A stretch of DNA of 64,000 nt. Source: Deltaproteobacteria bacterium. Lineage in GTDB: Bacteria > Myxococcota > Kuafuiibacteriia > Kuafuiibacteriales > Kuafuiibacteriaceae. Both the position numbers and the translations under genes were made by a program. Shown piece after piece: positions 9,248 to 20,556 of the stretch. The notes beneath the pieces are model-generated. The model saw only the letters and a program-made list of their open reading frames with translations, was not told the DNA's origin and made no database searches. The stretch spans positions 6,841,895-6,905,894 of the forward strand of contig JADJBV010000001.1 in NCBI GenBank assembly GCA_016703535.1. Reading direction: 5' to 3'. The stretch's first letter is position 1. The number at the start of each line of letters is the position of its first letter.

Positions 9248-9963
9248 TGTTGACCAAGCGCGCCTGGCTCCTCGTCCCCTGCGCCTTCGCCCTCGGCTGT
9301 GAACAAGGCCAGATCGGCGCCAATCCTGCCGGTCCGCCCGCCCAGCCCGTGCCCTGGACCCCACCCCCCGGTTCACCGGATCCGGTGGACGTGACCATCA
9401 ACCCCGGTGATCACGGCGAACTTTATCCCAAACCTCCGACCCCCGAAGAGGCCTTCCGGCAGCGGCGTCGGCTCGACGTCGATCAGCTCGACCAGTCGAT
9501 CCGCACGGTCACCGGCGGCATCGGTTGGGTCGAGGTTCGGAACAACGTCGAGGTCAACCTCTTCGTGGAGCTGGGACCGACCCTCGGCAAGCCCGACTAC
9601 ATCGCGGCCACCGACGAAGATCTCGATCCGAGCGCCATGTTCCAGAAGTTCCTCGACGACGCGGCCCGTTCGGTGTGCACCGAACTGATCGAGGTCGATC
9701 CGACCCGGGCTCCCGAGGCCCGCACCTTCTTCACCGCCGCCGATCCCACGACCCGCTACGCCACCGAGCCGGCCAAGGCCGAGGACAACCTCCGTCAACT
9801 CCTCTTGCGCTTTCACGGTCATCACTTGAACGCCGGCGCGCCGGAGCTGGCGCCCTGGATTTGGCTGATGCGTTCGGCCGAACACGTGACCACCGACCAA
9901 GCCCAGGTGTGGCGTTTGGTCTGCGTCGGGTTGTTCACCCACCCTGACTTCTACACTTACTGA
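9247..9963 (+). CDS. Lipoprotein of the DUF1501 operon
   Basis: A 238-residue lipoprotein: signal LLVPCAFALGC with the lipobox Cys at about residue 18, then a Pro-rich linker and a soluble domain of unknown fold. Its start overlaps the stop of the preceding gene (TGATG), pointing to translational coupling, and the DUF1501 gene follows after 9 bases. The C-terminal region ends CVGLFTHPDFYTY, a pattern also common at the ends of cytochrome-associated DUF proteins. Function unknown; probably a partner of its neighbours. Confidence 0.65.
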   Translation: MLTKRAWLLVPCAFALGCEQGQIGANPAGPPAQPVPWTPPPGSPDPVDVTINPGDHGELYPKPPTPEEAFRQRRRLDVDQLDQSIRTVTGGIGWVEVRNNVEVNLFVELGPTLGKPDYIAATDEDLDPSAMFQKFLDDAARSVCTELIEVDPTRAPEARTFFTAADPTTRYATEPAKAEDNLRQLLLRFHGHHLNAGAPELAPWIWLMRSAEHVTTDQAQVWRLVCVGLFTHPDFYTY

Positions 9964-9972
9964 GAGGGCGCG

Positions 9973-11334
9973 ATGACCAAACCAGGCTACACGCGACGCG
10001 ATCTATTGAAGCGAACCCTCTGGGCTGGCGGGAGCCTCGCGGCCTTCGGCGGCATCCAGAGCGTCTCCCGCTTGGCCCAGGCCGCCAACGGCGAAGAGCT
10101 CCACTACGTCTTCTGCTACTTCAGCGGGGGCTGGGACATCTTGGTGGGCCTCGATCCGCGGGATCCGGCGGTGTTCAACAGCGAAAACCTGCGCAACACC
10201 CGGATCCAGCCGGCCTACGAGCTTTTGCAGAACACCGACGGCCAGCTGATCCAAGCCGGCGGCCTGACCTTCGGGCCCTTCATCGGTGAGCTCGCCAACT
10301 TCGCCGATCGGGTGGCAGTGGTGCGCGGCATGAGCATGGAGACCTTGACCCACGAGGCCGGTCGCCGTCGTTTCCTCACCGGCAAACCGCCCAGCGGCCT
10401 GCAGGCCCGGGGCTCTTCGACCTCGACCTATCTCGCCGCCAACTTCGGTCGGGCTCAGCCGATCCCCAACCTGTCGATCCAGGTCGAGTCCTACAACGTC
10501 GACAACCCCAACTACGCCACCGCGCTCAGGGCCAACGGCGTCCCTGATCTGATCCGGGCGCTGCGGCCCTCCAACCCGACCCTCGGCGATCACCAAGCCG
10601 AGCAGCTCGATCACCTCTTGGCCCAGGTGGCCAAGTGCGAGTCCTCGGAGGCCTCGAGCGTGTGGCAGGTGGCCGAGGCCTCGCGCCTCAAGGCCCGGGA
10701 GATGGTCAACGGCCGCCTCGATCGGCTCTTTGACTTCAACGCTCCCGGCGACGCCATGGCCCAGATCCGGGCCCACTACGGGATCCCGGCGGGCAACGCG
10801 GGGCTCGGCTCACCCGAGGCCCAAGCGGCGATGGCGGCCCAGGCGATCAAGGGTGGCGTCAGTCGGGTGGTGTCGATCCAGGTGGCGGGCGGCCTGGACA
10901 CCCACTTCAACGAGTGGGCCCGGGACCAAGGCCCGCGACAACGCCAAGGCTTCAACGCCGTGGCCCGGCTGATCGACGATCTCTCGCGGTCTCAATATCG
11001 GGACACCAGCGAGTCTTGGCTGGATCACACGGTGATCGTCGGCTTCTCCGAGTTCAGCCGCACCCCGATGCTCAACGCTCGGGACGGCCGGGACCACTCC
11101 TTGACCAACGCCTGCTTTTTGGCCGGCGGCGGCATCAAGGGCGGTCAAGCCGTCGGCCGCAGCTCAGACGTGGGCATGGAGCCGATGGCCATCAACCTCA
11201 ACAACGGCCAGGCCGATCCGGGCGGCGAAGTGATTCGGCCCGAGCACATCCTCCAGACGTTGCTCCACCAGGCGGGTCTCAGCGGTGATGTGGCGGATCT
11301 TCGGGTTGGCTCGATCCCAGCGTTGTTGGCGTAA
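9973..11334 (+). CDS. DUF1501 family protein, Tat-exported
   Basis: A 453-residue protein with a twin-arginine signal (TRRDLLKR, then AGGSLAAFGG). The body matches the DUF1501 family, which is related to the alkaline phosphatase/sulfatase fold: LHYVFCYFSGGWDILVG, a GGLDTHFNEW segment, FSEFSRTPMLN and a DHSLTNACFLAGGGIKGG block. DUF1501 genes usually sit next to DUF1549/PSD1-type genes, as here. Upstream GAGAGGG serves as ribosome-binding site. It ends the operon that began at 6155. The substrate is not known. Confidence 0.85.
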   Translation: MTKPGYTRRDLLKRTLWAGGSLAAFGGIQSVSRLAQAANGEELHYVFCYFSGGWDILVGLDPRDPAVFNSENLRNTRIQPAYELLQNTDGQLIQAGGLTFGPFIGELANFADRVAVVRGMSMETLTHEAGRRRFLTGKPPSGLQARGSSTSTYLAANFGRAQPIPNLSIQVESYNVDNPNYATALRANGVPDLIRALRPSNPTLGDHQAEQLDHLLAQVAKCESSEASSVWQVAEASRLKAREMVNGRLDRLFDFNAPGDAMAQIRAHYGIPAGNAGLGSPEAQAAMAAQAIKGGVSRVVSIQVAGGLDTHFNEWARDQGPRQRQGFNAVARLIDDLSRSQYRDTSESWLDHTVIVGFSEFSRTPMLNARDGRDHSLTNACFLAGGGIKGGQAVGRSSDVGMEPMAINLNNGQADPGGEVIRPEHILQTLLHQAGLSGDVADLRVGSIPALLA

Positions 11335-11349
11335 GGCCGAAACGCGCCC

Positions 11350-11925
11350 TCAACGTCGAAGGCGGCCGACGCCCAAGGCGGCGATCGCGAAGAGCCACAA
11401 CCCCGCACCGCCGCTTTGACCGGTGGTGCAATCGCAGCCCTCTTCCTTTGGGGTGATCATCGGCCGCGGATCGTTTTTGCCGACGCCGCCGATGATGGTC
11501 CCGGTGTCCCGGGGGCCGGTGTCGGGCACCACGCCCATGTCGGCCGGGCCCGAGTCGGGTGTGCCGAGATCGGGGGCCGGGGCCGCGTCGACGTTGGGAT
11601 CGACGTCGCCGGGGCTGGCGTCGAGATCCACGTCGGCGCTCATCGCGTCGCCCGGCCCGGCGTCCACGCCCGCGTCGAGCCCGCAGATCACGTTGATGCA
11701 GAGGCCGTTGTCGCAGTTCCCACCCGGGCTGCAGTCCTGGTCGGCCTGGCAGATCGTACATTGGCCGGTGGTTTGTCCCGGAAAGATCCGGCAACCCAGG
11801 GATCCAAAGCTGAGGCAGTTGGCGCCACCGCCCACGCTGGTGCAGGCATCGATGCAAGCGACACCCGCGTCGGCCAGGGCGGGGAAGAGGGTGAACGGCA
11901 GGATCGCCAAGAGGCAGAGGCGCAT
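11350..11925 (-). CDS. Cys-rich secreted protein with MYXO-CTERM-like sorting tail
   Basis: A 191-residue protein: Sec signal (LLAILPFTLFPALADA), a Cys-rich domain (about residues 24-82), an Asp/Gly/Pro-rich linker, and a C-terminal tail with Cys residues (EEGCDC), a hydrophobic helix (GLWLFAIAALGVG) and a basic end RLRR. That tail fits the MYXO-CTERM sorting signal of Myxococcota, which is processed for outer-membrane attachment. It is convergent with the DUF1501 operon and divergent from the pseudopilin gene. Ligand or role unknown. Confidence 0.75.
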   Translation of the reverse strand: MRLCLLAILPFTLFPALADAGVACIDACTSVGGGANCLSFGSLGCRIFPGQTTGQCTICQADQDCSPGGNCDNGLCINVICGLDAGVDAGPGDAMSADVDLDASPGDVDPNVDAAPAPDLGTPDSGPADMGVVPDTGPRDTGTIIGGVGKNDPRPMITPKEEGCDCTTGQSGGAGLWLFAIAALGVGRLRR

Positions 11926-12020
11926 GTCCCCAGTTTTCCCTGACTTGGCCAGCAGGGCAAGGAATCGGACCTCTCCCTACATCGAGACCTGGGAAATGGT
12001 GCCGAATAGGCCCGTAAGCC

Positions 12021-12518
12021 ATGGGTCGCCGTCGCGGATTTACGTTGATCGAGATGATGGTGGTGGTCGCGGTGGTCAGCATCGTCGGCAGCCTGGCCGT
12101 CATGGGTTTTGTGCGCTGGCAGCGCCACGGGGCCGTTCGGGAGGCTGGCGTGATGATGGTCGGCGACCTCCGGGAGCTCCGGGCCTTGGCCCAAAGTGGG
12201 CGGACCGACTTCGCTGGTTTTGGTCCCGGGGTCCGGGTCGAGCAGGCGGGCCTACGACGGGTTGGCGTCAATACCTACGAGGTCTTCGTCGATCGGGATG
12301 AGCTCAGCGACGGCAACGAGTTGACCCTGCGGACCGTCGAGCTGCCGGTCCACGGCTTCCCCATCGAGGTGGTGTGGCCCGTGCCCGAGGTGCGCTTCGA
12401 TCGCAGCGGCTTGCTTGCCACCGGAACCGAACAACGCTTCACCGTGCGCGACACCCAGCTCTCCCGCTCCGTCACCGTTTTGGTCTCTTTGGGCGGCAAG
12501 TCCGAGCTCCTCCGTTAA
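12021..12518 (+). CDS. Type IV pilin-like / pseudopilin protein (GspH/FimT-type)
   Basis: A 165-residue protein beginning with a class III signal: RRRG then FTLIEMMVVVAVVSIVGSLAV, with Gly at the prepilin-peptidase cleavage site and Glu at +5 of the mature protein. The remaining beta-rich domain fits minor pseudopilins of type II secretion or type IV pili. No other pilus gene is adjacent, so it probably works with a machine encoded elsewhere. The start is the ATG directly before the basic leader. Confidence 0.85.
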   Translation: MGRRRGFTLIEMMVVVAVVSIVGSLAVMGFVRWQRHGAVREAGVMMVGDLRELRALAQSGRTDFAGFGPGVRVEQAGLRRVGVNTYEVFVDRDELSDGNELTLRTVELPVHGFPIEVVWPVPEVRFDRSGLLATGTEQRFTVRDTQLSRSVTVLVSLGGKSELLR

Positions 12519-12552
12519 TCGACTTCGTGCCGGCGTTGGGGGTCTCGGGACG

Positions 12553-12578
12553 GGACTCCTCGCTCCCTCCTGGAGTCC
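12553..12578. terminator. Hairpin downstream of the pseudopilin gene
   Basis: GGACTCC and GGAGTCC form a perfect 7-base stem with a 12-base loop in the 131-base gap before the kinase gene. No T-tract follows, so it may be a weak terminator or a leader structure. Confidence 0.3.
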
Positions 12579-12649
12579 AGGGGAGGTCCCGGTGATACTG
12601 GCCCGGGCGGGCCTGGCTCGGCCGGGAAAGGTGGGGCACGGTCGTCTTG

Positions 12650-13957
12650 ATGTTGGAGGAGGTCCCGGACCCGCTGCTCGGGGTGGTGCTCGATCGGCGT
12701 TATGAGATCTTGGAGGTCATCGGCCAAGGTGGCATCGGGATCGTCTACAAGGCTCGGCAGACCAGCGCCCACGATCGTTTGGTGGCGGTGAAGGTCCTCA
12801 ACCGCAGCGCCTCCACTCGGATCAACACCTCTCAACGCTTTGAAAACGAAGCCCGGATCATCGGCAAACTTCGGCACCCCAACACCATCAAGCTCTTCGA
12901 CACCGGCCACACCCCCGACGGTCGGCTCTATTTGGTCACCGAGTTTTTGGACGGCGCTTCCCTCTCCGAGGTGGTGCTCAACGGGGTGCTCGAGCCGCTG
13001 CGGGTCATCCGGATCCTCGCCGAAGTGTCCGACGCCCTGACCGAAGCCCACGCCGCCGGGATCATTCACCGGGATCTGAAGCCCGCCAACATCTTCCTCG
13101 AGCAGGTCGGCAGCCAAGAGATCGTCAAGGTCCTGGATTTTGGGGTCGCCAAGATCGTCGATACCTTTGGCCTGACCGCCCCGACCCAGATCTTCGGCAC
13201 GCCCGGCTTCATGTCGCCCGAGCAGTGTGTGGGCGCCTTGATCGATCCTCGGGCCGACCTCTACAGCCTCGGGGCGGTCGCGTACCTGTGTTTGTCGGCG
13301 AACCTGCCGACCAGCGGCGAGACCATCGCCCAGCTGATCCACTCGACGGTGACCGAAACCATCTTGCCCTTGTCGCGGCACGATCACCTGCGCGGCATCG
13401 ATCCCCAAGTCGAGGGCTTGATCATGCAGCTGCTCGCCAAAAATCCCGACGATCGCCCGCCCAGCGCTCAAGCGGTCCGGGAGATCTGCGACAACTTGAT
13501 CAAGGTGCTCGATCAGACCGCGGCGGTGCCTTTGATCCCGGGCGTCCGGGCCGGCACCTTGGCCCCGCCGATCCCCGCCGGCGCCACTCAACGTTCGTAC
13601 CTGCCGACTCGGGATCCCGACGCCGAGGCCGAGACCTTACGCCCGCCCTTCCCGATCCTCCCGAAGGTGACGCCCAAGGACGACTCGACCACCCCCGATT
13701 TGCCCCGCTTCGACGACGCCGAACTCGACGGCGCCCGAACCCTGCCTCCTCCTCATCGCGGGTCCTCCGACACCCCCGGGGCTTTGGATGGCCTGCGGAC
13801 CGAACGAGTGCCCCCGGCCAACACCGAACCCGAGGCGGTGGCGGCCACCCGACGTCTGCCGGCGGTCGAAGACGAGGCTCCCAAGCGCTCCTATCTATGG
13901 CTCTTTTGGGCCCTGTTACCGGTGGCGCTGGGCGTCTTGTGGTGGGCCCGAAAATAG
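12650..13957 (+). CDS. Hanks-type Ser/Thr protein kinase, membrane-anchored
   Basis: A 435-residue protein. The kinase domain (about residues 15-285) has a GQGGIG glycine loop, the VAVKVL Lys, catalytic HRDLKPANIF, metal-binding DFGVAK and the GTPGFMSPEQC activation/P+1 segment. A Pro/Thr-rich linker and a single C-terminal transmembrane helix (LWLFWALLPVALGVLWW) follow, so the catalytic domain is cytoplasmic and almost nothing is extracellular. A TTG lies directly before the chosen ATG. It lies 124 bases upstream of gyrB. The signal is unknown. Confidence 0.9.
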   Translation: MLEEVPDPLLGVVLDRRYEILEVIGQGGIGIVYKARQTSAHDRLVAVKVLNRSASTRINTSQRFENEARIIGKLRHPNTIKLFDTGHTPDGRLYLVTEFLDGASLSEVVLNGVLEPLRVIRILAEVSDALTEAHAAGIIHRDLKPANIFLEQVGSQEIVKVLDFGVAKIVDTFGLTAPTQIFGTPGFMSPEQCVGALIDPRADLYSLGAVAYLCLSANLPTSGETIAQLIHSTVTETILPLSRHDHLRGIDPQVEGLIMQLLAKNPDDRPPSAQAVREICDNLIKVLDQTAAVPLIPGVRAGTLAPPIPAGATQRSYLPTRDPDAEAETLRPPFPILPKVTPKDDSTTPDLPRFDDAELDGARTLPPPHRGSSDTPGALDGLRTERVPPANTEPEAVAATRRLPAVEDEAPKRSYLWLFWALLPVALGVLWWARK

Positions 13958-14081
13958 GGTCGCCAGCGGCACCTGGGAAACCCTCCGCCGGTCGGATCTA
14001 AGTAGCCGTCTCCAAAGCGATTTTCCGCGTTGGCGGTCCCAGGTGTGCGTGTTAGCGTCCGCCGGCTTGGCCAATCCAGAA

Positions 14082-16643
<2,562 letters not shown>

Positions 16644-16652
16644 GGCTTCGCG

Positions 16653-17348
16653 ATGCGCCGGGGGATCGCCATTGGGGTCTGGGCCGTTTGGGCGGCCGCG
16701 TGTATGCCGCCGCCGGTGAAGGCGGTGGATCGTTGGTTGACCGCCTACGAGCAGGGCGATCTGCCCACCATGTTGGCCAACACCGCCGCCGCCGATCGGC
16801 CGTGGGTCGAAAAGGCGATGGCGACCCAGACCAGCTCGCCCACCTCGGAGTTGTCCCTGGCCTTGCCCGCCAAACCGATCGAACACGAGGTGTTGGAGAT
16901 CGAAAGCAAGGCCGAGGACGGCGCGTGGCAAATCGTCTTGGTGAAGGTCACCATGAAGAACCCCCTGCCTTCGTCCTCCAAGAAGGTGGGCCAGAACCTC
17001 GAAGGGATCCCTGAGACCCGGAGCCAGTGGCGCAAGTTCAAGGCGGTCAAAGAGGGCGAAAGTTACGGCGTGAAGTTGGACCTGGCCCAGGTGGTGGCCC
17101 GCAGCGAGTTCGCCGCCAAGTTCATGCAGCTCCTGATCGAGGGAGGCCTCAACGAAGCCGAGCGCATGTTGGCCTCTGTGCCGCCGCCGCCCGATGATCC
17201 CAACGCCCAAAAGGGCGCCGACCGAATGCAAGATGGGTTGCGAGCCGACCTGGAGAAGCGCAAGAAGCTCTTGATGGCCGCCCCGCCCGAAGGCGCCCCG
17301 CCGCCTGCGCCCGCTTCCGCTCCTGCACCTGAAGGATCCGCACCATGA
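16653..17348 (+). CDS. Lipoprotein of unknown function
   Basis: A 231-residue protein with a short lipoprotein signal (IGVWAVWAAAC), an alpha/beta domain of unknown family and a C-terminal Ala/Pro-rich tail. It starts 9 bases after gyrB, and its stop overlaps the next gene (ATGA at 17345-17348), so gyrB, this gene and the methyltransferase may be one transcript. The N-terminal part (WLTAYEQGDL) resembles small NTF2/DUF4878-like lipoproteins, but that match is weak. Confidence 0.65.
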   Translation: MRRGIAIGVWAVWAAACMPPPVKAVDRWLTAYEQGDLPTMLANTAAADRPWVEKAMATQTSSPTSELSLALPAKPIEHEVLEIESKAEDGAWQIVLVKVTMKNPLPSSSKKVGQNLEGIPETRSQWRKFKAVKEGESYGVKLDLAQVVARSEFAAKFMQLLIEGGLNEAERMLASVPPPPDDPNAQKGADRMQDGLRADLEKRKKLLMAAPPEGAPPPAPASAPAPEGSAP

Positions 17349-17953
17349 GCAACACCGTTCCTCGTTTGACCCGCGTCGAGACCCGCCTCCAAGGCACCAA
17401 ACTCAACCTGGGTTGTGGCCGTTTCCCCAAACCTGGCTACATCAACGTCGACTGGGCCCGAGCCCCGGGCGTCGACGTCATCCACGACCTCCGAAACCTG
17501 CCGTACCCCTTCGCCGACGAACAGTTCGAGTTGGTCGAAGCCGACCACGTCATCGAACACCTCCCGGAGGTCTTCGCGGTGATGGCCGAGATGCACCGCA
17601 TCTTGAAGCCGGGCGGGCAGCTGGTGCTGCGGGTACCCCATTTTTCTCGAGGTTTTTCGCACCCGGAGCACCGGCGCGGCTTCGACGCCACCTTCCCGTA
17701 CTACTTTGATCCCTCGTTCCCCGGCGGCTACACCGGCACCCACTTCCTCTGCGAGTCGGTACGCATGCGTTGGTTCGCCCAGCCCTACCTGAAGAAGACC
17801 GTGCTCAACCGCCCGCTGTTCGAGATCGGCCGAGTGGTGGGTTCGGCCCTGGACAAGGCCGCCAACCTGTCACCCCTGGTGTGCTCGCGGTTGTGGTGCT
17901 TTTACGTCGGCGGCTTCGAAGAGATCGAGTTCGTGATGAAGAAGCCCGCCTGA
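17345..17953 (+). CDS. SAM-dependent methyltransferase (type 11)
   Basis: A 202-residue Rossmann methyltransferase. Motif I is KLNLGCGRFPKPGYINVD, motif II/III is VIHDLRNLPYPFADEQFELVE, and the post-motif signature HVIEHLPEV with LKPGGQLVLRVPH fits the Methyltransf_11 family. It overlaps the upstream lipoprotein gene by four bases (ATGA). The acceptor is not evident; relatives often act on sugars or lipids. Confidence 0.8.
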   Translation: MSNTVPRLTRVETRLQGTKLNLGCGRFPKPGYINVDWARAPGVDVIHDLRNLPYPFADEQFELVEADHVIEHLPEVFAVMAEMHRILKPGGQLVLRVPHFSRGFSHPEHRRGFDATFPYYFDPSFPGGYTGTHFLCESVRMRWFAQPYLKKTVLNRPLFEIGRVVGSALDKAANLSPLVCSRLWCFYVGGFEEIEFVMKKPA

Positions 17954-18004
17954 GCCCACGGGCGCCCTGTTGGGAAACTCGATTCTGAGTTTAGAGTCGG
18001 GGCC

Positions 18005-18976
18005 ATGAAGACCCCCTTCGCGATCCTGGTGGCTTTGATCGGGACCTTGGGATGTGGGCACACGATGCGGGTCCACCTCCCGCCCCCCGACGCGAGGACC
18101 TGCCAGCCGAGTGGTCACACGATCGGGGTCGGCGCCCTCACCCTCGCCGAGCCTGCGGGCAAGGCCGACCCGGCCTGCATTGAACGCCGCCGCTACGCGA
18201 AGCCGGGTTTTGGGCCCCAGGTTCGGGCGACCTTGGTCTCGGACCTCGCCGCGACCGGCTGCTTCCAAGACGTCGTCGATCTCGAAGCTGCACCCTCGGC
18301 CAAGGTCGACTACGTCCTGACGGGCAACATCGCCAGCCTCGAGGGCTGCACTCGGGACGCCTCTCAGGAAGACGCATCGGGGAGCATGATCCTGGGCGCG
18401 GCCACCTTTGGCCTCACCGGGGGCGCTATCGTCGCGGCTGACCTGAGCCGCGAGGCGGGGTGGGCCGAGGTCACCCTCGACAACATCCAGCTGGACTCGA
18501 TCGCGGAGTCCCGCGCCATCTGGAAGGCCGGTTTTGCCCATGGATCCTCGAGGAACATCGGCAGAGCCATCGAAATCTCACCGGAGACTCTGGGGGACGA
18601 GGCGCTCGGTTCGTTGTCGCGAGATCTGTCGCGCAAGCTCTCCCGGGTGATCGGCGGCAACTCGCCGTACGGGATGATCTCCATGGAGACCGGCCAGCCC
18701 GAGGGCACCCCCGAGATCGCGCTCGTCACTGGCGGCGGAGCCACCGAAGCCGAAGCGCTGGCGACGGTCCCGGCCGATCTGGTGGGACAACTGCGACCCG
18801 GCTACCCGGCCTATTGGCCCGCCGACCGCTTCGTCGCTCGTAAGGACCGGCCGGAAGGTACGGTCGCGGTGGTGGGGCTCTTCGCCAATACGGACGACGC
18901 GATCGACTGGTTGATGACCCGGAACCCGAGGGTCAAAGGGATGACCATGTTGGCGGTTTCGCCGCCGTCGCCGTGA
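18005..18976 (+). CDS. Lipoprotein of unknown function
   Basis: A 323-residue protein with signal LVALIGTLGC (lipobox TLGC). The mature part has several Cys residues, a central hydrophobic glycine-rich stretch (MILGAATFGLTGGAIVAA) that may contact the membrane, and a C-terminal segment VAVVGLFANTDDAIDWL. I do not recognise the family. It precedes the sulfatase gene by 56 bases on the same strand. Confidence 0.6.
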   Translation: MKTPFAILVALIGTLGCGHTMRVHLPPPDARTCQPSGHTIGVGALTLAEPAGKADPACIERRRYAKPGFGPQVRATLVSDLAATGCFQDVVDLEAAPSAKVDYVLTGNIASLEGCTRDASQEDASGSMILGAATFGLTGGAIVAADLSREAGWAEVTLDNIQLDSIAESRAIWKAGFAHGSSRNIGRAIEISPETLGDEALGSLSRDLSRKLSRVIGGNSPYGMISMETGQPEGTPEIALVTGGGATEAEALATVPADLVGQLRPGYPAYWPADRFVARKDRPEGTVAVVGLFANTDDAIDWLMTRNPRVKGMTMLAVSPPSP

Positions 18977-19032
18977 GGGCGTCGCGAGGGCCGCGGGTCA
19001 GAGTTGCCCCCAGTGCCGCATAGGTTACGGGC

Positions 19033-20556
19033 ATGAGCCTTCGCGTTTCCTGTCTCTTGGCCTCCCTTACCGTGGTGATCAGCGGGCTGAACACGAGCCG
19101 CGCCGCGGCCCAGACCCAACCCAACATCTTGATCTTCGTGCTGGATGACTTCGGCAACAGCAAGGTCAGCGGTTACGCCGTCGACTACGCAGGATATGCC
19201 GCGGCCGCGACCTACCTGCCCGAGACGCGTACGATCGATGAACTGGCGGCGGCGGGGCTCCGCTTCAGCCGAGCCTGGGCCAGCCCCAACTGTTCCCCGA
19301 CCCGAGGTTCACTCCAGACCGGGCGCCAGCCCTATGTGCACGGGATCGGCTCACCGCTGCCGCCCGGGGGGCCGACCCTTCAGAGTCCCGAACTGGACAC
19401 CAACGTCCACCCGATGCTGGCCGACGCCTTCCGGGCCGCGGGGTACGCGACGGGCTACTTCGGCAAGTGGCACCTGGGGGTCACCGACGAGGCCGGCAGC
19501 ACGACGCCTCCACCGGCCGCGTTCACCGTGCGCCCACACCCAGCCCTCGCGGGCTGGGAGCGATTTGTGGGGACCATCGACGGTGACGTCGACGACTACT
19601 TCAACTGGGGGTTGGTGCGCTGGGACGAGGCCACGCTCTCCGGCCTCTCGATGAACGAGGTGACCCACGCCACGACAAAGACCGCTCGGGCCGCGCGCAA
19701 CTGGATCGAGCAGCAGGAGGGTCCGTTCCTGGCTTTGGTCAGCTTTCATGCCCCGCATTCGACCAACGGGACCTGGGACTATGACGAGGTCGACTCGTCG
19801 ATGATCCGAAGCTCCGACATCCTCGACTGCGTCAACACCCCTGGCCTCTGCGACGAGGAACGGGCAGCCTACGCGGCGCTGGTGGAGCACGCCGACATCC
19901 AGATCGAACGTACCTTGGCGGCGATGGATCCCGAGGTCCTCGCGAACACGCTGATCTTCGTGATGGGTGACAACGGAACGCCCGACGACGTGCAGGAGGG
20001 CGCCTTCAACGTGGCCGGTCGCTCCAAAGGGACGGCCTACGAGACCGGCATTCGGATCCCGTTGATCGTCGCCCACGGCAACACCTATTTGAACGGAGGT
20101 GCTGGCGCCATCACCTATCCGGGCACGGTGATCCGCGCGGGGGTCCACGTCGTCGACGTGTACCAGACGCTCCACCAATACGCCTTGGGCTACAACGTCG
20201 TCCCCAGCGAGGGCTCGGACTTTACCGACTGCTTCACCAGCAACGATCTCTACTGCGGCCGCACGCCCGCGCGGTACGGCTACAGCGAGACCTTCGAGCG
20301 GGACAACACCGGCGCCTTCACCGAAGGCGAGGCGGGGGTTCGCTACGGCCACGAGAAGATGGTCGCGCGGTGGGAGCTCGGAGAGACCTGTGTAGCGGCC
20401 GAGTTCTACGACACCTTCGCCGATCCGTTCGAGACCACCCAACTCAGCTGGCCGCTCGGCGACGTGCGGGGGGATCGGCTGAGGGACTACTTCGAGGCCC
20501 AACACGCGACGCTGAACCCGGGGAGCTGGGCGTATGGCCTCCAGGTGTGCGAGTGA
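19033..20556 (+). CDS. Secreted sulfatase (formylglycine-dependent arylsulfatase family)
   Basis: A 507-residue protein with a Sec signal (ending SRAAAQ). It has the sulfatase core: metal-binding DD in NILIFVLDDFG, the formylglycine motif CSPTRGSLQTGR (modified Cys at residue 87), GKWHLG and the MGDNGTP metal segment. It should hydrolyse sulfate esters outside the cytoplasm after Cys-to-formylglycine conversion; a formylglycine-generating-enzyme-like domain is encoded at 36973-39321. It ends directly against the convergent moeB-like gene. Confidence 0.9.
   Translation: MSLRVSCLLASLTVVISGLNTSRAAAQTQPNILIFVLDDFGNSKVSGYAVDYAGYAAAATYLPETRTIDELAAAGLRFSRAWASPNCSPTRGSLQTGRQPYVHGIGSPLPPGGPTLQSPELDTNVHPMLADAFRAAGYATGYFGKWHLGVTDEAGSTTPPPAAFTVRPHPALAGWERFVGTIDGDVDDYFNWGLVRWDEATLSGLSMNEVTHATTKTARAARNWIEQQEGPFLALVSFHAPHSTNGTWDYDEVDSSMIRSSDILDCVNTPGLCDEERAAYAALVEHADIQIERTLAAMDPEVLANTLIFVMGDNGTPDDVQEGAFNVAGRSKGTAYETGIRIPLIVAHGNTYLNGGAGAITYPGTVIRAGVHVVDVYQTLHQYALGYNVVPSEGSDFTDCFTSNDLYCGRTPARYGYSETFERDNTGAFTEGEAGVRYGHEKMVARWELGETCVAAEFYDTFADPFETTQLSWPLGDVRGDRLRDYFEAQHATLNPGSWAYGLQVCE

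Noticed and set aside
18005..20556. Possible horizontally acquired block (lipoprotein and sulfatase)
   Set aside because: Leu codons seem to use TTG less than in neighbours, but the difference is small by eye and no mobile-element borders are visible.
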